A stretch of 64,000 nt of DNA from contig NZ_JACDXJ010000001.1 in NCBI RefSeq assembly GCF_013520865.1, positions 1,397,001-1,461,000 of the forward strand. The letters run 5' to 3'. This document shows, one piece after another, positions 35,248-44,372 of this stretch. This DNA is from Microvirga mediterraneensis. Its GTDB lineage: Bacteria > Pseudomonadota > Alphaproteobacteria > Rhizobiales > Beijerinckiaceae. The position numbers and the translations under genes are program-made. The notes below the pieces were generated by a model. The model made no database searches and was not told the DNA's origin. It saw nothing but the letters and a program-made list of their open reading frames with translations. Numbering within the stretch: the stretch's first letter is position 1; every line of letters begins with the position of its first letter.

Positions 35248-35285
35248 TTGAAGCATCGGACGTGAACCCACGTCCGATGCTTCAA
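35248..35285. repeat. Long palindrome of the intergenic repeat family (module B variant)
   Basis: TTGAAGCATCGGACGTG (35248-35264) pairs perfectly over 17 bp with 35269-35285, loop AACC. Its GCATCGGA...TCCGATGC ends match module B copies elsewhere. A T-rich GTTTTTGTT follows on the plus strand, so it could also end transcription in that direction. Confidence 0.75.
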
Positions 35286-35299
35286 GTTTTTGTTCTACC

Positions 35300-35343
35300 G
35301 CATCTTTCCGCGCAAAACCGGTTCCCACTTTTGCGCCCGATGC
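35300..35343. repeat. Intergenic repeat module A variant
   Basis: The element runs from GCATC to GATGC with a core CAAAACCGGTTCCCACTTTTGCG, resembling module A at 59873-59917. It sits directly after the module B palindrome and ends two bases before the stop of the TPR lipoprotein gene. Confidence 0.7.
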
Positions 35344-35344
35344 T

Positions 35345-36208
35345 TTACGAGCGGAACAGCCCTGCGACGCCACCCTGGAGCTTGGAGCTGCCCTGTCGGG
35401 CGACGCTGTTGCTGCTGTCGAGGGCCAGCGCGCGCTGATAGCTCTCGAGCGCCTGGCTCCGGTCGCCCTTGCGCTCGAGGGCCACGCCGCGCCAAGCCCA
35501 GGAATTGGCGTCCTTGTTGTCGACGTTGAGGGCCGCGTTGAAGTCCTCGATGGCCTTGTCGTACTGGTTCGTCGCCACGAAGCTCTGACCGCGAGCCGCA
35601 TAGGGGGCGCCCACGAAGGGATTGCGGTCGATGGTGGCGTCGAAGTCCAGGATCGCCTGCTGGTGCATGCCTTGGCGCTGGTAGAGCAGGCCGCGCGAGT
35701 GGAGCGCTTCGGCCGATTCGGGCAGCAGGCGGGTCGCCATGTTCAGGTCGGCGAGGGCTTCCTGATACTGGTTCTGGGCGCGATACAGGTTGGCGCGGCC
35801 GATATAGGCTGGGCCGTAATTGGGATCGGCCTGGATCGAGCGCGTGAAGTCGGAGAGCGCCTGGTCGTTACGGTTCGTCTGCCGCAGCGCGAGCGCGCGA
35901 TTGGTATAGGCCGGCGCGTAATTCGGGTCGAGCTGCACCGCCTTGGTGAAATCGGCGATGGCGCTGCTGTAATTGCCCACGCGGGCATAGGCCGCCCCGC
36001 GGGTGTTGTAGGCGCTCGGGTCGTTCGGGTTGCGCTGGATCACGTCCGACAGGGAGGAGATGTTGACCGTGCTCGTGCCCTGCGTGTCCTCTTCCACCAC
36101 GGCGATGCGCTGGGTGGGGCCTCCGCCCACGGTGCTGCAAGCGGAAAGGCCGAGGGCGACGAAGGTCAGGCTCAGGGGGGCAAAACGGCGAATCGATGGG
36201 GCGAACAC
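35345..36208 (-). CDS. TPR-repeat lipoprotein
   Basis: 287 residues. A lipoprotein signal peptide ends in the lipobox LSAC (Cys24). Six or more tetratricopeptide repeats cover residues 55-265, with regularly spaced units such as AIADFTKAVQLDPNYAPAYTNRALA, ALSDFTRSIQADPNYG and AIEDFNAALNVDNKD. This resembles NlpI-like outer-membrane lipoproteins that act as adaptors for cell-wall enzymes, but orthology is not shown. An inverted repeat AATTGC/GCAATT lies at 36313-36334 in its promoter region. The gene ends just before an intergenic repeat. Confidence 0.88.
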   Translation of the reverse strand: MFAPSIRRFAPLSLTFVALGLSACSTVGGGPTQRIAVVEEDTQGTSTVNISSLSDVIQRNPNDPSAYNTRGAAYARVGNYSSAIADFTKAVQLDPNYAPAYTNRALALRQTNRNDQALSDFTRSIQADPNYGPAYIGRANLYRAQNQYQEALADLNMATRLLPESAEALHSRGLLYQRQGMHQQAILDFDATIDRNPFVGAPYAARGQSFVATNQYDKAIEDFNAALNVDNKDANSWAWRGVALERKGDRSQALESYQRALALDSSNSVARQGSSKLQGGVAGLFRS

Positions 36209-36505
36209 GTTCGTCTCCAGCTTATTTACTCACAGTACCAGGAAGCGGCACTCTGGCGGGAAATCCTTAACAGCCGCGAAACAAGGCATCAAAAAGGCGA
36301 TAACGCAACAGGAATTGCAACTTAGTTCGCAATTAGGGAAACGACCGGAAAGCGGATCCGGTCTTCGCTGATGCGGCCTATGGGTCGCATTCCGATGCTT
36401 CAGCCGGGAAAGACGTGCCCCAGACATGCAAACAGCGCCCCGCTTTCGCGACGGGCGCTGGTTCACAACCGATCGGCGAGGCCTTTTCAGGCCCGCTCGG
36501 AGAGC
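36209..36505. other. 297-bp intergenic region between the TPR lipoprotein and rpsU
   Basis: It contains an inverted repeat AATTGC (36313-36318) and GCAATT (36329-36334), a possible operator, and a hairpin CAGCGCCC/GGGCGCTG (36433-36440 with 36453-36460) that could terminate rpsU transcription on the minus strand. No gene was seen. Confidence 0.45.
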
Positions 36506-36736
36506 TTAGCGGGTCGGACGGGGCTTCGAAGGCAGCAGGCCTTCGCGCTGCATGCGCTTGCGGATCAGCTTGCGAGCGCGGCGGACGGCTTCAGCCTTCT
36601 CGCGGGCCTTCTTCTCAGACGGCTTCTCGTAGTGGCCGCGAAGCTTCATCTCGCGGAAGATACCCTCACGCTGCATCTTCTTCTTGAGAGCGCGGAGCGC
36701 CTGATCGACGTTGTTATCCCGGACAAGAACCTGCAC
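36506..36736 (-). CDS. rpsU: 30S ribosomal protein S21
   Basis: 76 residues, highly basic, starting [20 protein letters not shown] and containing the family core [24 protein letters not shown]21 helps the small ribosomal subunit select mRNA start sites. The length is typical for alphaproteobacteria. It stands alone, about 170 bases from purK. Confidence 0.97.
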   Translation of the reverse strand: MQVLVRDNNVDQALRALKKKMQREGIFREMKLRGHYEKPSEKKAREKAEAVRRARKLIRKRMQREGLLPSKPRPTR

Positions 36737-36904
36737 GCGAATTCCTCGTGTTTGAACCGTTTCGATTGTGACAAAAAAGCAATGAGGCGCGTCATGCGCA
36801 CCTCTATCTGGTCGGCGTCGATACCAGAAGAAGCCTTGCCTGTCCAGGGTTGCTTCTCAAGAAAAGCGCCTATCCGGAGGGCAACGGTTCCGTTTGGGAA
36901 TGGT

Positions 36905-37984
36905 TCAGCCCCGTTCCGGAAAAACCCGGGTGACATGACCCATCTTGCGGCCCGCCCGGGCTTCCGACTTGCCGTAGAGATGCAGATGCGCTCCCGGATC
37001 GGCCAAAATTTCCTCCCAGGCGTCCGCATCGTGCCCGATCAGGTTCTTCATTTCGACCCGGCCGAGGCGGGCGGTGCCTCCCAGAGGCCAGCCGCAGACG
37101 GCCCTCACATGCTGCTCAAACTGCGAGGTTGCGGCGCCGCCGAGGGTCCAGTGGCCGGAATTATGGACCCGAGGGGCGATCTCGTTCACCACGAGACGCT
37201 CGGACCCGTCCCCGGTTACGAGAAACAGCTCGACCGCAAGCACGCCCACGTAGTCCAGCGCTTCCGCGATGGAGCGGGCGATGCGGAAAGCCTGTTCCTC
37301 CGTCTCAGGGGAGACGCCGGCCGGGACCCGGGTGGTGTCCAGGATGTGATTGCGATGCTCGTTGGCGCACAGGTCATAGGCCGCGAAGGCGCCCGCGGCC
37401 GTGCGGGCGGCCACCACGGAAACCTCACGCTCGAAAGGCACAAAGCCTTCCAGGATGGAGGCTGCGCGTCCGATCTCCTCCCAGGCCGCCAGGGGATCGG
37501 CCTCGGGCGCGATCTTCACCTGCCCCTTGCCGTCATAGCCGAAGCGGCGGGTCTTGAGCACGGCGGGGCGCCCGATCCGCCCGACGGCCTCGGTCAGCTC
37601 GGCCTCGCTGGACACCGGCGCGAAGGGCGCGACCGCGATGCCGAGGCCCGCGATGAAGCTTTTTTCGAGAAACCGGTCCTGAGACACGGCCAAGGCCTGC
37701 GCATTGGGGGCGAGCAGCGCGTGGGCGCTCAAGATAGCGGCCGTCTCGCTCGGCACGTTCTCGAACTCGTAGGTGACCACGTCCACGGCTTTGGCGAAGC
37801 GCACCAGGTTCGCCTCGTCCTCATAAGGCGCGATGGTGTATTCGGTCGCCACCTCGAAGGCCGGGCTGTTCTCCTCCGGCGCGTAGATATGCGTCCTCAG
37901 GCCCAGCTGCGCCGCCGCCATGGCGATCATGCGGCCGAGCTGGCCGCCGCCGAGAATGCCGAGGGTGCAACCGGGACGGATCAT
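36905..37984 (-). CDS. purK: 5-(carboxyamino)imidazole ribonucleotide synthase (ATP-grasp)
   Basis: 359 residues. It joins bicarbonate to aminoimidazole ribonucleotide using ATP in purine synthesis. The N-terminal GILGGGQLGRM and the ATP-grasp motifs (RRFGYDGKGQ, LEGFVPFEREVSVV, the metal site VNEIAPRVHNSGHWT) are all present. The ATG at 37984 directly precedes the conserved N-terminus; an extension to 38047 is unlikely because it would overlap purE. It is eight bases from purE and forms a two-gene operon with it. Confidence 0.96.
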   Translation of the reverse strand: MIRPGCTLGILGGGQLGRMIAMAAAQLGLRTHIYAPEENSPAFEVATEYTIAPYEDEANLVRFAKAVDVVTYEFENVPSETAAILSAHALLAPNAQALAVSQDRFLEKSFIAGLGIAVAPFAPVSSEAELTEAVGRIGRPAVLKTRRFGYDGKGQVKIAPEADPLAAWEEIGRAASILEGFVPFEREVSVVAARTAAGAFAAYDLCANEHRNHILDTTRVPAGVSPETEEQAFRIARSIAEALDYVGVLAVELFLVTGDGSERLVVNEIAPRVHNSGHWTLGGAATSQFEQHVRAVCGWPLGGTARLGRVEMKNLIGHDADAWEEILADPGAHLHLYGKSEARAGRKMGHVTRVFPERG

Positions 37985-37992
37985 GGGTTTCT

Positions 37993-38484
37993 CTAGCCTT
38001 CGTTGGAGGGGCGCTCGGCCACGCTCTCGCTCTGGCGCTTCCGCCATTCGTCGAGGCGCAGGCTGAGGGCGGGATCGTGCAGGGCCAGCACGGCGGCCGC
38101 GAGAAGCGCCGCATTCACGGCACCCGCGCGACCGATGGCGAGCGTGCCGACCGGAATGCCGGCGGGCATCTGCACGATGGAGAGCAGGCTGTCCTGGCCC
38201 GAGAGAGCCTTCGACTCCACCGGCACGCCGAAGACGGGCAGGGGGGTCATGGCGGCAGTCATGCCGGGCAGGTGGGCGGCTCCTCCGGCCCCTGCGATGA
38301 TGACCTGAAACCCTTCCGCCCTGGCCCCCTTGGCGAAGGCCACCAGCCTGTCCGGCGTGCGGTGCGCGGAGACGATGCGGGTGTCGTAGGGAACGCCCAG
38401 GGCATCGAGCGTCTCGGCCGCGTGGCGCATGGTGGCCCAGTCGGACTGGCTGCCCATGATGATGGCAATAGGAGGACGCGCCAT
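37993..38484 (-). CDS. purE: N5-carboxyaminoimidazole ribonucleotide mutase
   Basis: 163 residues, the class I mutase that moves the carboxyl group from N5 to C4 of the imidazole ring, acting directly after PurK. Motifs are [32 protein letters not shown] and the catalytic-loop region SKALSG. The product of one enzyme is the substrate of the other, and purE precedes purK in the same operon. Confidence 0.97.
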   Translation of the reverse strand: MARPPIAIIMGSQSDWATMRHAAETLDALGVPYDTRIVSAHRTPDRLVAFAKGARAEGFQVIIAGAGGAAHLPGMTAAMTPLPVFGVPVESKALSGQDSLLSIVQMPAGIPVGTLAIGRAGAVNAALLAAAVLALHDPALSLRLDEWRKRQSESVAERPSNEG

Positions 38485-38578
38485 GGTGTGGCTCCGGCTT
38501 CAGGGCCTTGATTGCCCAGCGGGAATAGCGAAGCCGTCTCGGGCAGGCAAGGGCGTTCCCGAAAAGGCGGGGCGATTC

Positions 38579-38779
38579 TCAGGCGATGATGTCGGGGGTC
38601 AGCTGATCTTCGAGGCGGATGATCTGGTCCTTGAGGGAAAGCTTGCGCTTCTTCAAGCGCTGAACCTGGAGCTGGTCCCCGGCGACCATGCTCTCCAGGG
38701 CGTCGATGGCCATGTCGAGATCACGGTGCTCCTGTTTCAGACGGGCCAGTTCCGCTTCCAGTTCAGCCAATTCGGTCAT
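38579..38779 (-). CDS. DUF465 (YdcH-like) small coiled-coil protein
   Basis: 66 residues forming two helices: ELEAELARLKQEHRDLDMAI, then the family signature LKKRKLSLKDQIIRLEDQL. DUF465 proteins are short helical-hairpin proteins of unknown role. A related paralog, reading the opposite way, lies at 39083-39265. The two flank a pair of intergenic repeats. Confidence 0.88.
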   Translation of the reverse strand: MTELAELEAELARLKQEHRDLDMAIDALESMVAGDQLQVQRLKKRKLSLKDQIIRLEDQLTPDIIA

Positions 38780-38793
38780 TGAAAATACCTAGA

Positions 38794-38839
38794 GCCTCGG
38801 ACCCAAAAGTGGATTCCACTTTTGGGATCGATCCGATGC
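38794..38839. repeat. Intergenic repeat module B
   Basis: The core CCCAAAAGTGGATTCCACTTTTGGG (38802-38826) is a near-perfect palindrome, followed by ATCGATCCGATGC. It matches the module at 59922-59966. Confidence 0.85.
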
Positions 38840-38856
38840 TCAATCCCTTAAGCGGC

Positions 38857-38900
38857 GCATCGCTGGCTGCGGAAACCGGGCCCACTTTTCCGCACGATGC
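38857..38900. repeat. Intergenic repeat module A
   Basis: The element runs from GCATCG to CGATGC and contains GGAAACCGGGCCCACTTTTCC, matching the modules at 59873-59917 and 59984-60028. Both repeats lie between divergent DUF465 genes. Confidence 0.82.
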
Positions 38901-39082
38901 GCTAGATGCCAAGCTGCGTTCGGCAGCCGGGCCAAGACGGGCGGAAGTATGCTCTCGGGCCCTGTGGAGAGCAAGATAGCCGGAGCATCTTCTACTCTCG
39001 AATCTTTGAATTTCGCCTTCGACTCGCCACACTCTGTCTGCCACAATGTTGTCCGTCAGTAGATCGAATAGGAGGAACTGAC

Positions 39083-39265
39083 ATGCCGCTGCAGAATCAC
39101 CTGACGGAACTGGAACGGAAGCACCGCGCCCTCGAGCGAGAGATCCAGGATACGCTCAACAGACCGTCGTCGGATGACATGAGGCTGGCAGAACTCAAGA
39201 GGAAGAAGCTTCAGCTTAAGGACGAGATTACAAGACTGAGAACGTCCGAATCGGTGGTGCACTAG
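39083..39265 (+). CDS. DUF465 (YdcH-like) small coiled-coil protein, second copy
   Basis: 60 residues with the same two-helix layout as the neighbour: LTELERKHRALEREIQDTL, then LAELKRKKLQLKDEITRLR. The ATG at 39083 follows AGGAGGAA at 39070-39077, a very strong ribosome site; upstream codons come from the repeat area and are not coding. A rho-independent terminator follows. Confidence 0.9.
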   Translation: MPLQNHLTELERKHRALEREIQDTLNRPSSDDMRLAELKRKKLQLKDEITRLRTSESVVH

Positions 39266-39297
39266 CCACCCGATCCCTCACCCTTTCCCAACTGAAG

Positions 39298-39331
39298 AAG
39301 CCGTCGCTTCACCAAGGAGCGGCGGCTTTTT
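39298..39331. terminator. Rho-independent terminator between converging genes
   Basis: AAGCCGTCGCT (39298-39308) pairs with AGCGGCGGCTT (39318-39328) with one G-T pair, then a run of T. Confidence 0.88.
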
Positions 39332-39341
39332 CGCGGATATC

Positions 39342-40100
39342 CTAGAGATAAGCCACTGCGCCGTCGTAGATGAGCTTGGCGCCGACGAGGATCAGCAGAA
39401 CGTAGACGGCCGTGTAGAACGCCTGGCCTGAGACCCGTCGCACAAGCAGCACGCCGGCCCAGGTCGACGCGATGGCCACCGGGAACAGGGCGCCGGCGGT
39501 CGTCATGTTCTCCGCCGTGAACTGCCCGAGCGCCAGATAGGGTGGCACCTTGATCCAGTTGACCAGCGCGAAGAGCACGGCTCCGGTGCCGACGAAGATG
39601 TCCCGCGGCAGGCGCTGGGGCATGACATAGATCTGGAAGGGCGGCCCGCCCGCATGGGCGATCATGCTGGTGAAACCCGTGACCCAGCCCCAGAAGACGC
39701 CGCGCGGCACGTCGGCCGGGGCTGGCTTGGGCGGGGTCGCGCGGCGCTCCACCACCATGCGGCGGATGGCGAAGGCCACGGAGATCACCCCGACGGCCAG
39801 CTTGACGGCCGCATCGGAGACTTGGGCGGCCAGGAGATAGCCCGTGACGATGCCCGAGATGGCGCCCAGGAGCATGATCACCACGTTGCGCCGATCCCAG
39901 GTATGCCGATAGGCCCAGACCGACACCACATCCTGCACGATCAGGATCGGCAGGGTGATGGCGGCGGCCTGCACGGGCGAGACCACCAGGGCCATCAGGG
40001 GCAGCGAAAGGACGCCGAGGCCCGAGAACCCGCCCTTGGCCAGCCCGAGCAGGATCACCGCGGGAATGGCGGCGGCATAGAAGAGGGGATCGGTAATCAC
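39342..40100 (-). CDS. TauE/SafE family sulfite/anion exporter
   Basis: About 252 residues with eight predicted membrane segments in two halves. TauE/SafE signatures are LLGLAKGGFSGLGVLSLPLMAL near the start and GFTSMIAHAGGPPFQIYVMPQRL in the middle (given in parts). These transporters move sulfite, sulfoacetate or other organosulfur anions. The GTG at 40100 is preferred since it starts just before the first helix; an upstream GTG at 40127 is possible. Upstream on the opposite strand is the acyl-CoA synthetase gene. The substrate is not predicted. Confidence 0.84.
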   Translation of the reverse strand: MITDPLFYAAAIPAVILLGLAKGGFSGLGVLSLPLMALVVSPVQAAAITLPILIVQDVVSVWAYRHTWDRRNVVIMLLGAISGIVTGYLLAAQVSDAAVKLAVGVISVAFAIRRMVVERRATPPKPAPADVPRGVFWGWVTGFTSMIAHAGGPPFQIYVMPQRLPRDIFVGTGAVLFALVNWIKVPPYLALGQFTAENMTTAGALFPVAIASTWAGVLLVRRVSGQAFYTAVYVLLILVGAKLIYDGAVAYL

Positions 40101-40213
40101 GACAACACTCGCCGAAAGTCGACTCACCGAAAGTCGCCCCTGACCACGGCTTGATGGCCTGCTACCACAGCAGGCGCTTGAAGTCTCATGCAGAGAACGC
40201 AAGGGGGAACGCC

Positions 40214-42127
40214 ATGCCATCCGCCCAAAGCCGCTATCATGAGGTCTATGCCGGCTGGAAAGCCGATCCGGTCGGCTTCTGGGAACAGGCGGCGCGGGAG
40301 ATCGACTGGATCAAACCGGCCGCGAAGGTGTTCGATGGCCAAGCCGGCATCTACGGCCGCTGGTTCGTCGGGGCCGAGTGCAACACCTGCTACAACGCCG
40401 TCGACCGGCATGCGGCGACCCGGGGCGGCCAGGCGGCGATCATCTATGACAGCCCGGTCACCGGCACGAAGCGCAGCATCACCTATGCCGAGCTGCGGGA
40501 CGAGGTGGCGACGCTCGCGGCCGTGCTTCAGGAGATGGGCGTCACGAAGGGGGATCGCGTCGTCATCTACATGCCGATGATCCCGGAGACGAGCTTCGCC
40601 ATGCTGGCCTGCGCCCGCATCGGGGCGATCCATTCGGTGGTCTTCGGCGGCTTTGCCGCCAAGGAGCTGGCGACCCGCATCGACGATGCGAAGCCGAAGG
40701 TCATCCTCTCCGCATCCTGCGGCATCGAGGGGGCGCGCGTCATTCCCTACAAGCCGCTGCTGGATGAGGCCATTTCGCTCTCCTCGTCCAAGCCGGAAGC
40801 CTGCCTCGTCTTCCAGCGGCCGCAGCTCGCCTGCGCCCTCATCGAGGGGCGCGACCGGGACTGGGCCGACGCCGTCACGGATGCGGAGGCGGAGGGCCGC
40901 CGGGCCGAATGCGTGCCGGTGGCCGCGACCGATCCGCTCTATGTCCTCTACACCTCCGGCACGACCGGCATCCCCAAGGGCGTGGTGCGCGACAACGGCG
41001 GCCACATGGTCGCGCTCAAATGGTCCATGGAGCATTTCTTCGGCGTGAAGCCTGGCGAAGTGTTCTGGGCCGCGTCGGACGTCGGCTGGGTGGTGGGCCA
41101 TTCCTACATCGTCTATGGGCCGCTGCTGCACGGCTGCACGGCCATTCTCTATGAGGGCAAGCCGGTGGGAACGCCCGATGCGGGCGCCTATTGGCGGGTG
41201 ATCTCCGACCATGGCGTCGTGACCCTCTTCACCGCGCCCACGGCGTTCCGCGCCATCAAGAAGGAGGATCCGAAGGCGGAGCTCCTGAGGACATACGACC
41301 TCTCCTCGTTCCGCGCCCTGTTCCTGGCGGGCGAGCGGGCCGATCCCGACACGGTCCAATGGGCCGAGGACATCCTTCAGGTGCCGGTTATCGACCATTG
41401 GTGGCAGACGGAGACCGGGTGGCCGGTCGCGGGCAACCCGCTGGGCTTGGGCGCGCTGCCCGTGAAGCACGGCTCGCCCACGGTGCCGATGCCGGGATAC
41501 ATCCTCGAAGTGCTTGATGAGGGCGGGCGGCCGGTCGGCCCCAACACGATGGGCGCCATCGTCATCAAGCTGCCCCTGCCGCCCGGCGCCCTGCCGACCC
41601 TGTGGCAGGCGGACGAGCGGTTCCGGGAATCCTATCTCTCGGTCTATCCCGGCTACTACAACACCTCGGACGCCGGCTATCTCGACGAGGACGGCTATAT
41701 CTGGGTCATGGGCCGCACCGACGACATCATCAATGTCGCGGGCCATCGGCTGTCCACGGGCGGCATGGAGGAGGTGCTGGCCTCCCATCCGGCAGTGGCG
41801 GAATGCGCGGTGATCGGCGTGAAGGACGCGCTCAAGGGCGAGGTGCCGTGCGGCTTCGTGGTGCTCAAATCCGGCATCGACCGGCCGCCCGAGGCCATCG
41901 AGGCCGAACTCGTGGCCCTGGTGCGCGAGAAAATCGGCCCCGTGGCCGCCTTCAAGCTCGCGATCACCGTCGCGCGCCTGCCCAAGACCCGCGCCGGAAA
42001 GATCCTGCGCGGCCCCATGAAGAAGATCGCCGATGGCGACACCTGGTCGACGCCCGCCACCATCGACGATCCCATGATCCTGTCCGAGATCGGCGACGCG
42101 CTGCGGGCCAGGGGACTGGCGGGGTAG
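40214..42127 (+). CDS. prpE: Propionyl-CoA synthetase-like acyl-CoA synthetase
   Basis: 637 residues of the adenylate-forming (AMP-dependent) enzyme family. Motif A3 reads YTSGTTGIPKG, A5 WWQTETGWP, A8 YLDEDGYIWVMGRTDDIINVAGHRLSTGGMEE (in parts) and A10 PKTRAGKILRG, whose lysine is a common acetylation site. The N-terminal acetyl-CoA-synthetase-type cap (YAGWKADPVGFWEQAAREIDW) and ECNTCYNAVDRH favour PrpE-type propionyl-CoA synthetases over Acs. The ATG at 40214 follows GGGGGAA. It activates propionate (or a similar short acid) to the CoA ester. Confidence 0.88.
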   Translation: MPSAQSRYHEVYAGWKADPVGFWEQAAREIDWIKPAAKVFDGQAGIYGRWFVGAECNTCYNAVDRHAATRGGQAAIIYDSPVTGTKRSITYAELRDEVATLAAVLQEMGVTKGDRVVIYMPMIPETSFAMLACARIGAIHSVVFGGFAAKELATRIDDAKPKVILSASCGIEGARVIPYKPLLDEAISLSSSKPEACLVFQRPQLACALIEGRDRDWADAVTDAEAEGRRAECVPVAATDPLYVLYTSGTTGIPKGVVRDNGGHMVALKWSMEHFFGVKPGEVFWAASDVGWVVGHSYIVYGPLLHGCTAILYEGKPVGTPDAGAYWRVISDHGVVTLFTAPTAFRAIKKEDPKAELLRTYDLSSFRALFLAGERADPDTVQWAEDILQVPVIDHWWQTETGWPVAGNPLGLGALPVKHGSPTVPMPGYILEVLDEGGRPVGPNTMGAIVIKLPLPPGALPTLWQADERFRESYLSVYPGYYNTSDAGYLDEDGYIWVMGRTDDIINVAGHRLSTGGMEEVLASHPAVAECAVIGVKDALKGEVPCGFVVLKSGIDRPPEAIEAELVALVREKIGPVAAFKLAITVARLPKTRAGKILRGPMKKIADGDTWSTPATIDDPMILSEIGDALRARGLAG

Positions 42128-42139
42128 GAAACCTTGCGG

Positions 42140-42349
42140 ATGACGGAAGAGAAAGAGGACGGGCAGGCCCGTTTCGAAGCGTTGCTGGCGCAGGCCCTGG
42201 GAGACGATGAAAAGGCGTTGGCTCATCGAGCGGCCAAGGACCAGCGCAATGTGGCGCGCATCGATGCCGTCGGGGCGAAGACAGAGTTCGAACGTAATCG
42301 CGACAGGCCGGCAAGGCCGCGCCGGAGACGGCCGAAGCGTCAAGGATAA
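42140..42349 (+). CDS. Small charged protein of unknown function
   Basis: 69 residues, rich in Glu, Asp, Arg and Ala. It begins MTEEKEDGQARFEALLAQAL and ends with an arginine/proline tail (RPARPRRRRPKRQG). The ATG at 42140 has AGGAA at 42127-42131. It starts 12 bases after the acyl-CoA synthetase stop and is followed by a strong terminator, so it could be the last gene of that unit. No family was recognised; it could be an RNA- or DNA-binding small protein, but that is a guess. Confidence 0.5.
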   Translation: MTEEKEDGQARFEALLAQALGDDEKALAHRAAKDQRNVARIDAVGAKTEFERNRDRPARPRRRRPKRQG

Positions 42350-42365
42350 GGTCCCGAAAACGAAG

Positions 42366-42391
42366 AAGGCCCGGATCGCTCCGGGCCTTTT
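42366..42391. terminator. Bidirectional rho-independent terminator
   Basis: AAGGCCCGGA (42366-42375), loop TCGC, TCCGGGCCTT (42380-42389), with T-runs on both strands. It lies between converging genes. Confidence 0.92.
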
Positions 42392-42403
42392 GCATGAAGA
42401 AAC

Positions 42404-43120
42404 TTACTCTTCGTCCTCGTCGTCGCGCTTGAGCTGCTTGAGCTTGGCGAAGACCGAGTTGACGTCGATGCTCTCTTCCTGGGCCGGCTTCGGGCGGCTC
42501 ATGTCGGCGAAGGGGTCGACCCGCTCGGGGGCCGTCGAGACCTCGGCCGGCATCAGGGTGCCGCCATGGTCCTGGGCCTCCACATGCGGGCGGTCCTTGG
42601 CGGCGCGCTGCACCTCGAAGTCGAGGTCGATCTGCGAGCACAGGCCGAGGGTGACCGGGTCCATGGGCGAGAGGCTGGCCGAGTTCCAGTGGGTGCGCTC
42701 GCGGACCTGCTGGATCGTCGTCTTGGTGGTGCCCACCAGACGCATGATCTGCGCGTCCTTCAGCTCGGGATGGTTGCGCACGAGCCAGAGGATCGCGTTG
42801 GGGCGGTCGTGGCGGCGGGACACGGGAGTGTAGCGCGGCCCCTTCTTGACCCGCTTCTGCTCCGGCAGCTTCACCCGCGACTCGGCGAGCCGGAGGTGGT
42901 GGTTCGGGTCGGCTTGAGCCTTCTCGATCTCCTCACGGGTCAGCTGGCCCGTGGTCACCGGGTCGAGGCCCTTGATGCCGGCCGCGACCTCGCCGTCGGC
43001 AATGCCCTTCACCTCGAGCGGGTGCAGCTTGCAGAAATCGGCGATCTGGTCGAACGACAGCGATGTATTCTCGACGAGCCAGACGGCTGTCGCCTTCGGC
43101 ATCAACGGTCCCTGGGACAT
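42404..43120 (-). CDS. trcR: TrcR, cell-cycle transcriptional regulator (DUF1013)
   Basis: 238 residues. The DUF1013 core is evident: TAVWLVENTSLSFDQIADFC, LHPLEVKGIADGEVA, the central helix-turn-helix-like RPNAILWLVRNHPELKDAQIMRLVGTTKTTI (in parts) and the acidic C-terminal tail RDDEDEE. TrcR proteins are alphaproteobacterial regulators tied to cell-cycle transcription. An ATG at 43102 is an alternative start. The gene converges on the small-protein gene across a bidirectional terminator. Confidence 0.9.
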   Translation of the reverse strand: MSQGPLMPKATAVWLVENTSLSFDQIADFCKLHPLEVKGIADGEVAAGIKGLDPVTTGQLTREEIEKAQADPNHHLRLAESRVKLPEQKRVKKGPRYTPVSRRHDRPNAILWLVRNHPELKDAQIMRLVGTTKTTIQQVRERTHWNSASLSPMDPVTLGLCSQIDLDFEVQRAAKDRPHVEAQDHGGTLMPAEVSTAPERVDPFADMSRPKPAQEESIDVNSVFAKLKQLKRDDEDEE

Positions 43121-43272
43121 CTACGTGAACCTCCTTCAGGCCGGGCGCCGGATCATCGGCGCCGCACGGCAAAACTCTCTCGCGCTCCGAACCGGTCCGG
43201 ACCGGAGCATCTCGTCTCACGATGTGAGGGAAACGAGATGATTATAGGGATCGTGCCGGTATGTTGCAAATT

Positions 43273-44271
43273 TTAAAGGGTGAGAACGATCTTACCGATA
43301 TGCTCGCCCCCATCCATGCGGGCATGGGCCTTTGCCACGTCTTCGAAGGCGAATGTCGAATCCATCACCGGCCTGCATCGCCCCTGCGCCAGGAGCGGCC
43401 AGACCTTCTCCTCCAGGGCCTCGGCGATGTCGGCCTTCTCGGCGGGCGAGCGCGGGCGCAGGGTCGAACCCGTATGGGTCAGCCGCTTGACCATCAGGCG
43501 GCGGAAATCGACCTCGGCTTTCGGACCCTGGAGAAAGGCGATCTGCACGATCCGGCCGTCCTGGGCGGCCGCCTCGTAGTTGCGGGAAATGTAGTCGCCG
43601 CCGACCATGTCGAGGATCACGTCCGCGCCCCGGCCGCCCGTGGCCTCCTTGACGGCGGTCACGAAGTCCTGGCTCCGGTAATTGATCGCCACGTCGGCGC
43701 CGAGGCGCAGGCAGGCATCGCATTTCTCCTGGCTGCCGGCCGTGGCGATCACGGTGGCGCCGAAGGCCTTGGCGAGCTGGATCGCCGTGGTGCCGATGCC
43801 GGAAGTCCCCCCATGGACGAGGAGCGTCTCGCCCGATTGCAGGCGGCCCCGGTCGAAGACATTGGTCCAGACGGTGAAATAGGTCTCCGGGATGGCGCCC
43901 GCTTCCTCGAAGGAGAGGCCCGGGGGAATGGGAAGGGCGTTGCTCTCGTGGACGACCGCGTAGTCCGCATAGCCGCCGCCCGGCACCAGGGCCATGACCG
44001 GAGCCCCGACGGCAAAGCGGGCGGCGTTCGGGCCCGTAGCCGCCACTTCGCCGGCGACCTCGAGCCCGAGGATGTCCGGGGCGCCGGGAGGGGGCGGATA
44101 GCCCCCTTGCCGCTGGATTACGTCGGGGCGGTTCACGCCCGCGGCCCTCACGCGCACCAGGATCTCGCCCTCCTTGGGCGTGGGAACAGGGCGCTGGACC
44201 ACCTTGAGAACCTCCGGTCCGCCGCTTCCTTCGGCGATCACCGCGCGCATCATCTCAGGGATCTGCCCCAT
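43273..44271 (-). CDS. NAD(P)H-quinone oxidoreductase (PIG3-like zinc-independent MDR)
   Basis: 332 residues. Motifs are VRVRAAGVNRPDVIQRQGGYPPPPG, LGLEVAGEV, the nucleotide-binding loop LLVHGGTSGIGTTAIQLAKAFGATVIATAG (in parts) and GRGADVILDMVGGDY. This matches the PIG3/p53-inducible quinone oxidoreductase subfamily, which lacks catalytic zinc and reduces quinones with NADPH. A strong AGGAGGG precedes the ATG at 44271. Confidence 0.9.
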   Translation of the reverse strand: MGQIPEMMRAVIAEGSGGPEVLKVVQRPVPTPKEGEILVRVRAAGVNRPDVIQRQGGYPPPPGAPDILGLEVAGEVAATGPNAARFAVGAPVMALVPGGGYADYAVVHESNALPIPPGLSFEEAGAIPETYFTVWTNVFDRGRLQSGETLLVHGGTSGIGTTAIQLAKAFGATVIATAGSQEKCDACLRLGADVAINYRSQDFVTAVKEATGGRGADVILDMVGGDYISRNYEAAAQDGRIVQIAFLQGPKAEVDFRRLMVKRLTHTGSTLRPRSPAEKADIAEALEEKVWPLLAQGRCRPVMDSTFAFEDVAKAHARMDGGEHIGKIVLTL

Positions 44272-44372
44272 TTTTCCCTCCTTTGGTCAACAATCTCCCG
44301 GGATATAGGCTCCGGTGCCAAGGAATACATGCCAGATTGACCGAATGACCAACCGTTGAAGAGGAGAATGCC

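Noticed and set aside
40124..42343. 739-codon open frame antisense to the acyl-CoA synthetase gene
   Set aside because: Shadow frame; no domain motif, no ribosome site and composition typical of a GC-rich complement.
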